This document shows, piece by piece, positions 7,752 through 16,649 of a stretch of DNA of 64,000 nucleotides (positions within the stretch are counted from its first letter, which is position 1; every line of letters begins with the position of its first letter). A model generated the notes under the pieces. The model saw only the letters and a program-made list of their open reading frames with translations, searched no databases and was not told the origin of the DNA. Origin of the DNA: an uncultured Aeromonadales bacterium (GTDB taxonomy: Bacteria > Pseudomonadota > Gammaproteobacteria > Enterobacterales > Succinivibrionaceae); NCBI GenBank assembly GCA_902782145.1, contig CACZLZ010000014.1:1-64000 (forward strand). Reading direction: 5' to 3'. A program made the position numbers and the translations under genes.

Positions 7752-10214
7752 ATGGCAGACATGGCACCAACAGTTACTTTCTCCAAGGACATAAAGGACT
7801 CCTTTGAATTCAACTGCCTGCAGTTCACCAACTCTGGATCCCTAAGTTATTCCACAGCGGCGGGCTCAGACACATCAACCAACTTCAAACTGGATCTCAA
7901 CCTTGCTGTCTGGGCCGGAATATACAACGTGGTGAACATGCTGCCCCATGTAAGCTCCACTTTCACCACCAAGCTCTCCTCGGTTGCCTTTCCCCTGAAT
8001 CCCGGAGCCGCCGCGGCCGCCGCGGCGGCAGCCGCCCAGCCTCCCGTGCAGGGCTCCAGCAGCATGCAGGGAGTACAGATGCTGACGGACACCGCCAACA
8101 CCTTCGCCAATTTCGGGGCCGATGCGCCGGATGCCGATGATGATAAGCAGGTGACCGTTACGGATACCTCTAAAAGGAATGACGACAACAGCCTGAGTTT
8201 CAGCCAGGCCTATGAGGCCAAGGACTGCATGATCATGTGCGGTCATTACGGCATGGAGATCAAGGATCTGGGAGCCAAGACCCCCCATGTGCCCCTGGCC
8301 ATCACCGCAGTGACTCCGATCCTGACCGCACTGCCGTCCCTTCTGGGCTTTCTGAACAACGCTGACAGCCAGGAGGAGACCACCAACGAGGCCACAGACA
8401 AAGACAACACCGAAGACAAAACCGTCTATGAGGAAAAGGACACCACCGTCACCTCATCCCCGGTGGAGCTGCTTATAAGCAGCTCGCAGCAGGCATGCGC
8501 CCTCACATTCTCCGGAGTGAAAGTCAAGATCTGCACCATGTATTCTGACGAAACTCACAGCACAGAGGTGGGGAAAAAGTACACCTGGTACGGCAGCGCC
8601 ACCCTGACCGCCGGCAGTGACAGCCTGGCCAATGAGAAGAAGAAGAACAGTGACCAATATACGGATCTCTTCACTCTCACCCTGCTGAACGGCCAGGAGC
8701 TCAGTGAGATGAAGAACTCCTTCCTGAGTATGGCATGCACCCTGAAAAACACCGGGGACACCGTCAGTGCGAAAGATCTGATCTTCCGGATAAAGGATAT
8801 TGCCGACACCAAATTGGATCTGGTCCCCTGCTGCTATGCAGACGGCACCGTCACCCTTAAGAGGACCGGCGGCGATGCCACCCTCTCCATGACCCACAGT
8901 GATCCGGGATCCGGCAGTTCCACCTCCCCAGTCCAATTCACAGAAAACAGCATCACCGCCAAGCAGGCAGACGGCAGCGGCTACAGCGAGGAAGGCCTTT
9001 GCGAGCCCTCCGCCTGTGCCCCGGTGCTCTACGGCTCGGACTATCTGCTCCTCAGCGCCAGTGCCGGTAGCAGTGCCTACACCTGCAGCGGCGCCACGGA
9101 ACTCTTCACCTTCCTCCAGTCATCATCCAATGTCACTGACGCCACCTCAGACTGGAAGACAGCACTGTCGTCCAAGGACACCGATGAGAACAAGGCCGTG
9201 CTCAAAGCCCTGGGGCTGACCAGCAGTAGCGTGTCCTCCTCAGCCATGAAGGCGTTCAAAATCAAGCTCAAGGGCAGTGACGGCAAATGCAGTGACACCC
9301 AGGTCACCTGCCGCCGCAGCGTCAGTGTGGAGGGATCCAACATCACCATCAAACCGGAGGACTACACCCTGAAAATTGAACTGGTGTTTTTCAGCAACGG
9401 CTCCACTGTCTGCTACAGTCTGGCGGTGGACCGCTCTGGATCCAGTGCCGGCGGTGACTTTACCAGCCTCAGGTTTGCCAACAAACTCTCCGGGGTGAAG
9501 GTGCAGAACAACATTCTGGTAAGCGCCGATCTGGCCACCCTCTTCACCACCAACCTGGGCCTTTATGCCACCAGCACCTCCTTTGGCAAGGTGGGAGCCG
9601 GTGCTTACAAGATGTTCTTCGATTTTGTCCGGCTGCGCTGGAATGACACGGCCGGCGCCATTGAACTCTGCCAGCTGCCGGCCATTGACACCGATCAGAT
9701 CTGCGAGATCATCAAGGACGACAGCACCTACAGCAACATCGTTAAATACCTCACCGGAGGCCTGCCTGCAGTTGGCGGGGCTGCGCTCTGCGCCCTGGGG
9801 ATCGGTGCCCTGGCGGCATTGGGTCCCAGAACCCTCAAAAAGCCCAAAATGCTCTTTGAGGCAGACCGCAACAAACGGGGCGTCCTCTTCTCCTGTGTGG
9901 GCGGCAGCAATATTCTGAAGACCGGCTCCGGAGCCGTGGATCTGAACCACAGTTATTTCAGCGCCGGCGGCACAGACGGCGTGACCATGGCAGCCGGACA
10001 GAGCTCCAAACTGGAAATCAAACCCAACAGCCTGTCCATGATCGTCAGCACTTGTCAGATCCAACTGACAGCAAACGAGATCATCCTCAAGAAGGCAGGA
10101 GGTCCGAAAGTGACCCTGGAGTCGGGCAAACTTACCGTGTCTATCGGCGGATCAACCTTCACCCTGGATGACAACGCCCTGAAACACGGAGCCACGGCTC
10201 TGCTGGAAAAGTGA
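7752..10214 (+). CDS. Unrecognised T6SS-island protein with spike-like C-terminal beta repeats
   Basis: A protein of 820 residues with no family I recognise. Features: an alanine run at ~residues 80-90; a stretch rich in Thr, Asp, Glu and Lys (~205-230); many short beta-prone Ser/Thr-rich segments; one strongly hydrophobic segment at ~667-690 (LPAVGGAALCALGIGALAAL) followed by a basic patch. The tail from ~745 consists of alternating strands (LEIKPNSLSM, QLTANEIIL, VTLESGKLTVSIGGSTFTL) like the beta-prism of VgrG/DUF2345 tails. ATG 7752 is preceded by AGGAG. It directly follows the PAAR-like gene, and similar tails occur in the next two proteins. Spike-associated cargo with a membrane segment is plausible but is inference. 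Confidence 0.6.
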   Translation: MADMAPTVTFSKDIKDSFEFNCLQFTNSGSLSYSTAAGSDTSTNFKLDLNLAVWAGIYNVVNMLPHVSSTFTTKLSSVAFPLNPGAAAAAAAAAAQPPVQGSSSMQGVQMLTDTANTFANFGADAPDADDDKQVTVTDTSKRNDDNSLSFSQAYEAKDCMIMCGHYGMEIKDLGAKTPHVPLAITAVTPILTALPSLLGFLNNADSQEETTNEATDKDNTEDKTVYEEKDTTVTSSPVELLISSSQQACALTFSGVKVKICTMYSDETHSTEVGKKYTWYGSATLTAGSDSLANEKKKNSDQYTDLFTLTLLNGQELSEMKNSFLSMACTLKNTGDTVSAKDLIFRIKDIADTKLDLVPCCYADGTVTLKRTGGDATLSMTHSDPGSGSSTSPVQFTENSITAKQADGSGYSEEGLCEPSACAPVLYGSDYLLLSASAGSSAYTCSGATELFTFLQSSSNVTDATSDWKTALSSKDTDENKAVLKALGLTSSSVSSSAMKAFKIKLKGSDGKCSDTQVTCRRSVSVEGSNITIKPEDYTLKIELVFFSNGSTVCYSLAVDRSGSSAGGDFTSLRFANKLSGVKVQNNILVSADLATLFTTNLGLYATSTSFGKVGAGAYKMFFDFVRLRWNDTAGAIELCQLPAIDTDQICEIIKDDSTYSNIVKYLTGGLPAVGGAALCALGIGALAALGPRTLKKPKMLFEADRNKRGVLFSCVGGSNILKTGSGAVDLNHSYFSAGGTDGVTMAAGQSSKLEIKPNSLSMIVSTCQIQLTANEIILKKAGGPKVTLESGKLTVSIGGSTFTLDDNALKHGATALLEK

Positions 10215-10339
10215 CATCCAGAGCCAGAAAAGTCCGGCAGGCACACCAGGCTAAGGGAATAGGCCCATCTCCGGAAGGCACCGCCAGAGCCGATTCCCGC
10301 AGCGGGAAAAATAATCCTTAAAGACTGAGGAGATCCATC

Positions 10340-11173
10340 ATGGCTGAGGACAGCAAGGAACTTACCGTCGGCAACAGCATTTCCTTCTCCCTGGGCATCA
10401 GCAACAAGACCAAGGTGGGGGTGCTGGTGGCTGACGGGACCTTCGGCATGAGCAACCAGTATGTTCTGGGCTTCAAAAGCGTATGCAACTATATCCAGAA
10501 CACCATCGGCGGCATCAGCCTCAGTCTGGGAGCCACCCTGACACTGAAGGCCAAGACCGCCAACTACCAGGAGTATTACGATTCCTCCTGCGATGACGGC
10601 TTTATTACCATGACCTCCCTGAGCAACTACACGGTCCAGAGCGGCCGTCTGGCACTGCTGGCAGGTTATGGTCCTGAAAGCACAGGTCTTGGCGCACCCA
10701 ACCTCAGCGGCATGACCAAGGGTGACTTCAAAGCCTCGGCCACGGTAAGCAAAACTGAGCTTACGGCCTCGGACAAACTGATCCTCAGCTCCCAGGCCCC
10801 CGATCAGCAGGCCAAAAGCGAAGCCCGGCTTGCCGGAGGGAAAATTGCCATCAAACTGAAGAACGGCAAAGTCACCCTGGCAGCGGGTGCCGCATACACC
10901 GGCGGCAGCAACATCGACACCACCAATGCAGCCCTTATCATGGATGGCAGCAGCATAATCATGCAGGGAGGCGGAGGAAATGCCGGCAAGATCACAGTAA
11001 AGCAGGACAAGATCACCCTTGCGGCAGGCACCGGCGAGTCCTCCCTGGAAAATGCCTCTGCAACCCTGGTCAAAAACGGAGTCTTTCAGGCAACACCCGC
11101 AAGCATCAATCTTCTGGGCTCCAACTTCACGCCAGTCCTGGACCAGGTCCAAGGAAAGGTCAATGCCGGATGA
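10340..11173 (+). CDS. Unrecognised T6SS-island protein, beta-repeat type (short)
   Basis: A protein of 277 residues with no known family. It is almost wholly predicted beta: alternating segments such as GISLSLGATLTLKAKT, KTELTASDKLILSS, GKIAIKLKNGKVTLAAG and NAALIMDGSSIIMQGG resemble the repeating strands of a VgrG beta-helix tail. Unlike its neighbours it has no long hydrophobic segment. ATG 10340 has GAGGAG eight bases upstream. It lies 125 bases after the 820-residue gene and 44 bases before the 358-residue one, so the three are probably cotranscribed. No catalytic motif is visible. Confidence 0.6.
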   Translation: MAEDSKELTVGNSISFSLGISNKTKVGVLVADGTFGMSNQYVLGFKSVCNYIQNTIGGISLSLGATLTLKAKTANYQEYYDSSCDDGFITMTSLSNYTVQSGRLALLAGYGPESTGLGAPNLSGMTKGDFKASATVSKTELTASDKLILSSQAPDQQAKSEARLAGGKIAIKLKNGKVTLAAGAAYTGGSNIDTTNAALIMDGSSIIMQGGGGNAGKITVKQDKITLAAGTGESSLENASATLVKNGVFQATPASINLLGSNFTPVLDQVQGKVNAG

Positions 11174-11217
11174 CAGAGAGATGCGCAATTTCTGCATAAA
11201 ATGAAGGGGAAACAACA

Positions 11218-12294
11218 ATGGCAGAAAAAACTGTTCTTGAATACTGGAACAAGGCAAATGTTCTGAAGTACGAATGGGAAGGGCTGTCAATCGAAAACAC
11301 CTACGATGTGAATATCAAAAACGCCCTTTCATTCAAAGTCTTTGACAACCAGTTCGGTGGCGGGGTGGCCACCGGAGTCGATATCAGCGCAGCCACCATG
11401 AACGTCATCGGAGCCCAGGTGAGCATGACCACCAAAGCCAACGTTCCCGGCAAGAAACTGCAGAAAGCGTTTAAGACGGCAAGTAAGCCATTTGACTGGA
11501 TTGAGGAAAAAACGGCCCTGCTGTGCTGGGATAAAACCTACGGCAACAATTACATCTGCTGCAACACCGCCACGGTCAGCGCCGGAGGCGGACTGAGCAT
11601 CATGGCTCCGGTGACCAAGGTCTTCTCCACCACCCCTGGGGCCGGCACCGGAAAAGGAGCCGTGGCCGGCCAGTTGGCAGTTGTCGGAGCCATGCTTGTC
11701 ACAGTCACGGCAGCCATCGGCATTCCAGCTGCCTGCGCTGGCGAGAACGGCACCGGTGCAGCCATTTCCTCCGCTGTGGTGTCGGCGGCCCCTGTCCTTG
11801 GCCTGTGCCTCACGGGGCTGGCCATGAACATCAAGGCAGGTGTGCACCGGGCCAAGCGCCAGAACAACGGGATCCACGGAGAGACAGCGGATCTGCTGGT
11901 GGCCGCATTGAACAACGCTGAATACAGCAGCACCATGGGAGTTGAGGCATCAGGTGGCACCGGATCCAGCAAATCATCCATCGAAGTCAGCCCGACCGGT
12001 GCTGTCAGCATGAAAGCACCCAGAGAGATCGCCATGAATTTCGATGATCAACCCGTCAGCCTGAAAATGACCGGCTCAGCCATTGAACTCAAGGTCGGCC
12101 AGGGCGCATGCTCATCCGTGGTTATCAACAGCAGCGGCATCAACATGAAAATCGGTGACACTGGTGCCAAACTGTCGGTAAGCAACAGCGCCGTGAATGT
12201 TACTGTGGGAATATCCAGTGCAGAGTTCACGTCTAAGGGAGTCAAAGTGAACAACACCAAATGGGAAAATGGAAAAATGATCGTCGGCCCCTAA
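11218..12294 (+). CDS. Unrecognised T6SS-island protein with hydrophobic hairpin and spike-like tail
   Basis: A protein of 358 residues with no known family. The N-terminal 140 residues are mixed. Two hydrophobic segments at ~150-175 and ~182-202 (GQLAVVGAMLVTVTAAIGIP and SSAVVSAAPVLGLCLTGLA) could make a membrane hairpin. Residues ~245-358 are repeating strands (SIEVSPTGAVSMKAP, VSLKMTGSAIELKVG, SVVINSSGINMKIG, GVKVNNTKW) with the look of VgrG/DUF2345 tails. ATG 11218 is preceded by AAGGGGAAACAACA. It shares the MAE start and general plan with its upstream neighbour. A membrane-active cargo is possible, but the sequence alone does not show it. Confidence 0.6.
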   Translation: MAEKTVLEYWNKANVLKYEWEGLSIENTYDVNIKNALSFKVFDNQFGGGVATGVDISAATMNVIGAQVSMTTKANVPGKKLQKAFKTASKPFDWIEEKTALLCWDKTYGNNYICCNTATVSAGGGLSIMAPVTKVFSTTPGAGTGKGAVAGQLAVVGAMLVTVTAAIGIPAACAGENGTGAAISSAVVSAAPVLGLCLTGLAMNIKAGVHRAKRQNNGIHGETADLLVAALNNAEYSSTMGVEASGGTGSSKSSIEVSPTGAVSMKAPREIAMNFDDQPVSLKMTGSAIELKVGQGACSSVVINSSGINMKIGDTGAKLSVSNSAVNVTVGISSAEFTSKGVKVNNTKWENGKMIVGP

Positions 12295-12716
12295 AGGATG
12301 CAGAATGCTCCCTCGGGTAAGGGTTTTCCCTTCAGCAGTCTGATGCATCTTTTGATCAGGGGATCCCGGGGTGCACCCTGGGGAGCCTTCCCCGCCCGCC
12401 CGGGACAGAAACCTTTGCCGGAGAGAGGGTTTTGCGTACAGGACAGAGATGTTTTCAGTACCTAAAAAATCGGCTCTTCATAAAAAGGTATGTGAACAGA
12501 CCTGAACATGCCTGGAGCCGGCCGGCAGAGTTCCTGCCGGCTTTGTGGCATGTCCGGAGTCCCCCGAGACCGGGATCCCCTCCGATCCACTGGACTCCCT
12601 CCATGGATCCCGGCCCTTCCACGATGTGAGACTTGCGCAACCATGAGCAGTTTTCAGAGTATCAGGAGCACCCGCCGCCCTTCCAGGGGACATACGGGTG
12701 CGCCAGGAGATCCAGA
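12295..12716. other. Gene-free gap inside the T6SS island, with hairpin
   Basis: About 420 bases without a convincing gene. It contains one clear inverted repeat (listed separately). Short ORFs crossing it lack a ribosome site and family resemblance. Confidence 0.6.
12521..12544 (+). terminator. Possible terminator after the beta-repeat gene trio
   Basis: An 8-bp perfect stem, GCCGGCAG / CTGCCGGC, with a 5-base loop is followed by TTT and then G. The U tract is short, so the terminator call is moderate. It lies 230 bases past the 358-residue gene. Confidence 0.45.
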
Positions 12717-13340
12717 TTGAAGATCAGGACCGACTATGCCCTGGGCAGGATCACCAGATCCTGGTCGGAGCCCGGCTCCCAGGCTCCCGGCAGAAATTTG
12801 CAGGAGGTGCGCTGCCAGGTGCTGACATCCTCCGGGATCCTGGAGGCCGCCCTGGCACCTTCCCTGCTCCTGGAGCCCGTTCCCGGCGACCGGGTGCTGT
12901 GCCTCAGATCCGCCTCCGGAGCGGTGATCACCGCCATCCTGAGCCCGGATCCGGAAAGCAAACGGATCGCCCCCCGCCGGGTGCGCCTTGAGCATGTTAA
13001 GAGCCTTGGGGGAGGTCCGGCCTGCCACCTCACCACCGGCAACCTCCTCCTGGAGGGACGGGAGATCCGGAGCCGGAGCCATCATCTTGCCACCAATGCC
13101 CGGGAGATCCGCCAGATCCCCGGATCCCTGTTCCGGGAGAGCCGCAACCTCCTGGTGAAAAGCACCGATCTGGCGTGCTCCTCCCAGATCTCCCGGGAGG
13201 AGATCAGCCGGATCTCCAGCCGCAGCGCCGGCAGTCTCCAGTCCGCCACAGACCATGCCTGTTTCCGCCATGTGGGCCGGGAAGTTCTCACCTGCCGGGG
13301 TGAGGTGGACATTGACGGCAGCAAGATCAATCTGGGATGA
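12717..13340 (+). CDS. DUF3540 T6SS-associated protein (first copy)
   Basis: A protein of 207 residues. DUF3540 proteins are small beta-rich companions of DUF2169 and PAAR-like DUF4150 proteins in T6SS islands. The signature VPGDRVLCLRSASGAVITAIL strand pair near the front and the DIDGSKINLG end are present. The TTG at 12717 is chosen because AGGAG sits seven bases upstream and the family start follows; the longer frame to TTG 12633 has no ribosome site, and the nearby ATG at 12643 is in another frame. The protein is paralogous to the next gene: same core and same last eight residues apart from small changes. The C-terminal repeating strands suggest spike-like folding. Confidence 0.72.
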   Translation: MKIRTDYALGRITRSWSEPGSQAPGRNLQEVRCQVLTSSGILEAALAPSLLLEPVPGDRVLCLRSASGAVITAILSPDPESKRIAPRRVRLEHVKSLGGGPACHLTTGNLLLEGREIRSRSHHLATNAREIRQIPGSLFRESRNLLVKSTDLACSSQISREEISRISSRSAGSLQSATDHACFRHVGREVLTCRGEVDIDGSKINLG

Positions 13341-13380
13341 TCATCTCATCAGTCCGGGATGATCCCGTCTCCGGCAACCT

Positions 13381-14406
13381 GTGAGCACACTGATGGAAGA
13401 AAATCCCGTCTTACCCCCCTCATTAAGACCCTCATCTGCAAAGCCGGACCTGTCCCCTCAGGGATCTGGCCCCGGATCCCAATCCCTCATGACAGCACCT
13501 CCGCTGCCGGACGCCAGGAAAGAGCCGGAGCCTGACTTAAGCCCGGATCTCTGCCCTGAGCCCGCTGTCGATCCCTGCCTGGATCTGCGCCCGGATCTCC
13601 AATCCGATCCCGTCCCGGATCCACGTCCTGATCTCCTTTCCGATCCCGTCCCCGTCCCGGAACTTCAGCCGGATCCCAGGACGGCCCCCGCCGGCCACTT
13701 TGCGGATCCAGAGGGTCCCGCTGATCTGCCGTTCCCGCTCCCCGGCCCCCTCAGCCGGATCACACTGCCCCCATCTCCGTCCCCGGTCACCGCCCTGCCC
13801 GCTGAGCCGCTGTCAGCCCGGGGTGAAGAGACCATTCCTGAGGACGGTCTTTTTACTGGCAGGATCATTTCCTCCGGTGATGACGATCTCCTCTCAGTGG
13901 AGCTGGAAGGCAGGATCCTCCATGCCTCCAGGGCCTTTTCCCTGCTGCTGGATCCCCTGCCCGGGGACATGGTGCTGTGCCTGGCTGATCAGGATCAGAT
14001 CATGGTGCTGGAGATCCTCTCCTCCCCCCGCCAGGAGCAGAGAACCCTCCATCTGCCACCCCAGACCTTGCTGGATGCCCGGGAGGAACTGGTGCTCAGG
14101 GCTGACAGCATCACCCTCAGCGCCCGGGAGATCACAGCCCGGGCGGACACAGTGACTGAGGATGCCCGGGAGATCACCATGAAGGCTGAAACCATGACCA
14201 CTGACTGTGCCCGGATCACTGAGAAGTCCCGCACCCGGGTCACCCGGACGGAGAACCTCCGGGAGGTGGTGAGCCAGACGGCAACCCGGCATGTGGGCTC
14301 AGAGCACGTCACCGTCCAGGGCACCGCCTCCCTGGATGCGGGGAAATTTACCCTGAATGCCAAAGGCACAGTGCACATTGACGGCAGCAAGATCAACCTG
14401 GGCTGA
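13381..14406 (+). CDS. DUF3540 protein with Pro/Asp-rich N-terminal linker (second copy)
   Basis: A protein of 341 residues. Residues ~35-110 are a low-complexity linker of repeating PDL/PDP units (CLDLRPDLQSDPVPDPRPD and similar). The DUF3540 core begins at ~160 (GRIISSGDDDLLSVELEG, then PLPGDMVLCLADQDQIMVLEI). A long run of strand-like repeats follows, ending HIDGSKINLG. The start is uncertain: GTG 13381 or ATG 13393, neither with a strong Shine-Dalgarno. It is a paralogue of the gene 40 bases upstream, which lacks the linker. Two DUF3540 copies in a row may pair with different cargo. Confidence 0.72.
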   Translation: MSTLMEENPVLPPSLRPSSAKPDLSPQGSGPGSQSLMTAPPLPDARKEPEPDLSPDLCPEPAVDPCLDLRPDLQSDPVPDPRPDLLSDPVPVPELQPDPRTAPAGHFADPEGPADLPFPLPGPLSRITLPPSPSPVTALPAEPLSARGEETIPEDGLFTGRIISSGDDDLLSVELEGRILHASRAFSLLLDPLPGDMVLCLADQDQIMVLEILSSPRQEQRTLHLPPQTLLDAREELVLRADSITLSAREITARADTVTEDAREITMKAETMTTDCARITEKSRTRVTRTENLREVVSQTATRHVGSEHVTVQGTASLDAGKFTLNAKGTVHIDGSKINLG

Positions 14407-14455
14407 TGAAGCCGGACTGCCTGCAGAACAAGAGTGGAACAGAAGGAAGAACAAC

Positions 14456-16153
14456 ATGGCCGGATTTCAGGAACTTTTAGACCAGATCAGCCGGATGTTC
14501 GGGGGTGTCCCCGTGACCATCGCCGACACCCGATCCGGGGCGATCAACTTCCGGATCAGCAATGATGACGTGTCCCTGCTTATCAGCGCCCCCATGTCTG
14601 CCTCAGCCCAGGAGATCCTGCAGGAGGCTAAGGATCAGGAGCCGAAGATTAGCTCGGTTCTGAGCCGGATCCGCAATGCCAAGAAGATTGTGGCCCCCAA
14701 TATCGGCTCCATTCCCCGGTGGGGACGGGAGAAAAAAGTGGCCTCACCCCAGGAGAGGCAGGAAAAATCCCGGAAGGAGGTGCCGGAAAGGGATCTGCTG
14801 GCCTGGATCCGGGAAAATTTTGGGCTCCCTGCTATCCTGAGAAGGCACCGGGGCGACCGGCTCGCCTTCAACATATCCATGAGCGACATCATGATCCTGG
14901 AGATCTCAGCCCCCGCATACCTGACGCCTGACATGATCAGGAGCTATCTGAAGGAAGACGAGACTAAACTCCGGGAAACAATCACCCGGCTCGCTGCCAA
15001 AACCCTCGCCCAGCTCACTGCCCAAGCCAGTACCGGTGCTGGTAACGGCAAAGGTCACAGCGGGGATCAAGGCTCGCCGGATCATCCGGAAGGAAGCAAG
15101 GAAAGGGCTCCTCACGGCGGCAACATGCCACCCTCTGGCAGCGCCTCAGCTCCCGGCGCCAGCAACTATGATCCGGCTGGCTCTTCAGCCGGATCCCCAT
15201 TGGATCAGATCAGCCGGCTCTTCGGTCTCCCTGTCACCATCCGGCGCACCAGTGGCAGGAACGTCCGGTTCAGGACGGCTCCAGGACCCACCCTGCACAT
15301 CACCGCCCCCTCCTGCATTTCTCTCAAGACCGTTCTCGAAAGTGCGGAGAATAAAAAAGCCGAGATTGAGGCCATGATCCGCTCTTCCGGCTACATGCAC
15401 AGCAGTGATCATGACAACGCCGGTGAAACCGGCTCTGCCGCCCCATCCACCACCTCCTCAGGAGACTCCCAGGATCTGTCAGAGGACTGTCCCATAAGGA
15501 AGCTCTGGGATATGTTCGGGATCCCGGCCACCATAAGATATACCAGCGGCTACAGGATCAGCTTCCGGGTGAAGGACAGTGATAACGGTCTCATCCTCTG
15601 TGTCTCCGCCCCCGCCGCAGCCAGCACCGCCGATATCCTGAAGTCGGCCAGGAACTGCAGTGAGGATATCAAACGCCTGCTCAGCAGCAGAAAGCAGGCT
15701 CAGGACACCACGGAGTTTGTGCCGGGATTTGATCGGGATGAAGACACTTTAAGGGAACTGGCGAACCAGGCCGCCAAGGAGCTGCCGCCCCTGGTGAAAC
15801 TTTATGCCGGCAGGGCCGGGGTAGTCTGCAACCGGATCGCCATCAAACTGCTCAGATCCCGCTGGGGCAGCTGCTCCGCCATGAAAAACATCAACCTGTC
15901 AGTGCTGATCATGCTGCTGCCCCGGGAACTGCGGGATGCGGTGGTTGCCCATGAGGTGAGCCATTTGATAGAACTGAACCATTCCCCGCGGTTTTACCAG
16001 GTGTGCCGCAGGATCTGTCCGGACTATGATCAGAAAATTGCGAAGGTCCGGGAACTGGAAAAGGGGATCTGGGACCGGGCCTTCGGCTACCGTCGGAACA
16101 AAGAGAACCCGGAATCCTCCCCGGAGCAGGACACCGCCGGATCCAGTAGCTGA
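14456..16153 (+). CDS. YgjP/DUF45-like zinc metallopeptidase with four N-terminal module repeats
   Basis: A protein of 565 residues. The C-terminal ~120 residues match the YgjP/DUF45 family: LLRSRWGSCSAMKNINLS at ~465-482, then the zinc motif HEVSH at 499-503 with the third ligand in NHSPRFY (H509). Before it, a ~65-residue module occurs four times (about 8-75, 114-183, 249-310, 347-412). Each has the pattern LDxISRxFGxPVTIRRTSG...xFRI...LxISAPxxxSxxxIL followed by a helix. This resembles the normal DUF45 N-terminal strand region, which family members have once. Spacers are charged or Ser/Gly-rich. ATG 14456 is chosen for AGAAGGAAG upstream; the longer frame overlaps the DUF3540 gene. It sits at the end of the T6SS island, so a secreted peptidase cargo is plausible but unproven. 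Confidence 0.75.
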   Translation: MAGFQELLDQISRMFGGVPVTIADTRSGAINFRISNDDVSLLISAPMSASAQEILQEAKDQEPKISSVLSRIRNAKKIVAPNIGSIPRWGREKKVASPQERQEKSRKEVPERDLLAWIRENFGLPAILRRHRGDRLAFNISMSDIMILEISAPAYLTPDMIRSYLKEDETKLRETITRLAAKTLAQLTAQASTGAGNGKGHSGDQGSPDHPEGSKERAPHGGNMPPSGSASAPGASNYDPAGSSAGSPLDQISRLFGLPVTIRRTSGRNVRFRTAPGPTLHITAPSCISLKTVLESAENKKAEIEAMIRSSGYMHSSDHDNAGETGSAAPSTTSSGDSQDLSEDCPIRKLWDMFGIPATIRYTSGYRISFRVKDSDNGLILCVSAPAAASTADILKSARNCSEDIKRLLSSRKQAQDTTEFVPGFDRDEDTLRELANQAAKELPPLVKLYAGRAGVVCNRIAIKLLRSRWGSCSAMKNINLSVLIMLLPRELRDAVVAHEVSHLIELNHSPRFYQVCRRICPDYDQKIAKVRELEKGIWDRAFGYRRNKENPESSPEQDTAGSSS

Positions 16154-16649
16154 CAGCCTCCGGGGGATCCGGAAAGACAAGGTGACAACACGTTGCCAGC
16201 CGAATGATCCGCCGGGGGACCGATCTGATGGACTTCCGGTCAGACGGAAGGCGAGTTGACGGCACTCCGGTCGGACAGGGTATGAACTGACAGCCCTGTC
16301 AGACAGAAGGTGATCTGACGGCGCTCAGGTGAGATGGAGCATATCCCGCAACTCCCGGGCATGGAGGCACTAATGGACCCATTCCGGCACGCCGGCAGAA
16401 TGCGCCCTCTGGTCTATCCGATCCGGATCGGATGTGTCACCAAGCCCAGTCATTTCATCAGATCTGCCTCTGCACTGCCCCGGATCTGGTCATCATTACC
16501 GGACAGATCACAGTCTGTGACATCCGGGACGGAAACCACGGGGACCAGCACCCTGCTGCGGCTATAATGCAGGTAATTCTTTAGACTGACACCTGCTGAA
16601 ATGCGGGGATGTCAGACACTTTTCACTGTGCAACGGAGGTTTCAACCCC
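16154..16649. other. Gene-free spacer between T6SS island and subtilase operon
   Basis: About 500 bases without a credible gene. The first half holds degenerate tandem repeats (listed separately). The second half may contain the promoter of the following operon, but no box is clear enough to call. Confidence 0.55.
16214..16330 (+). repeat. Degenerate ~29-bp tandem repeats
   Basis: About four imperfect units of 27-31 bases share a plan GAC-GGAAGG(C/T)GA-(G/T)CTGACGGC-CTC-GGTC. Unit boundaries fall near 16243, 16273 and 16301. The repeats are noncoding; the units are too diverged for recent expansion. Confidence 0.5.
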
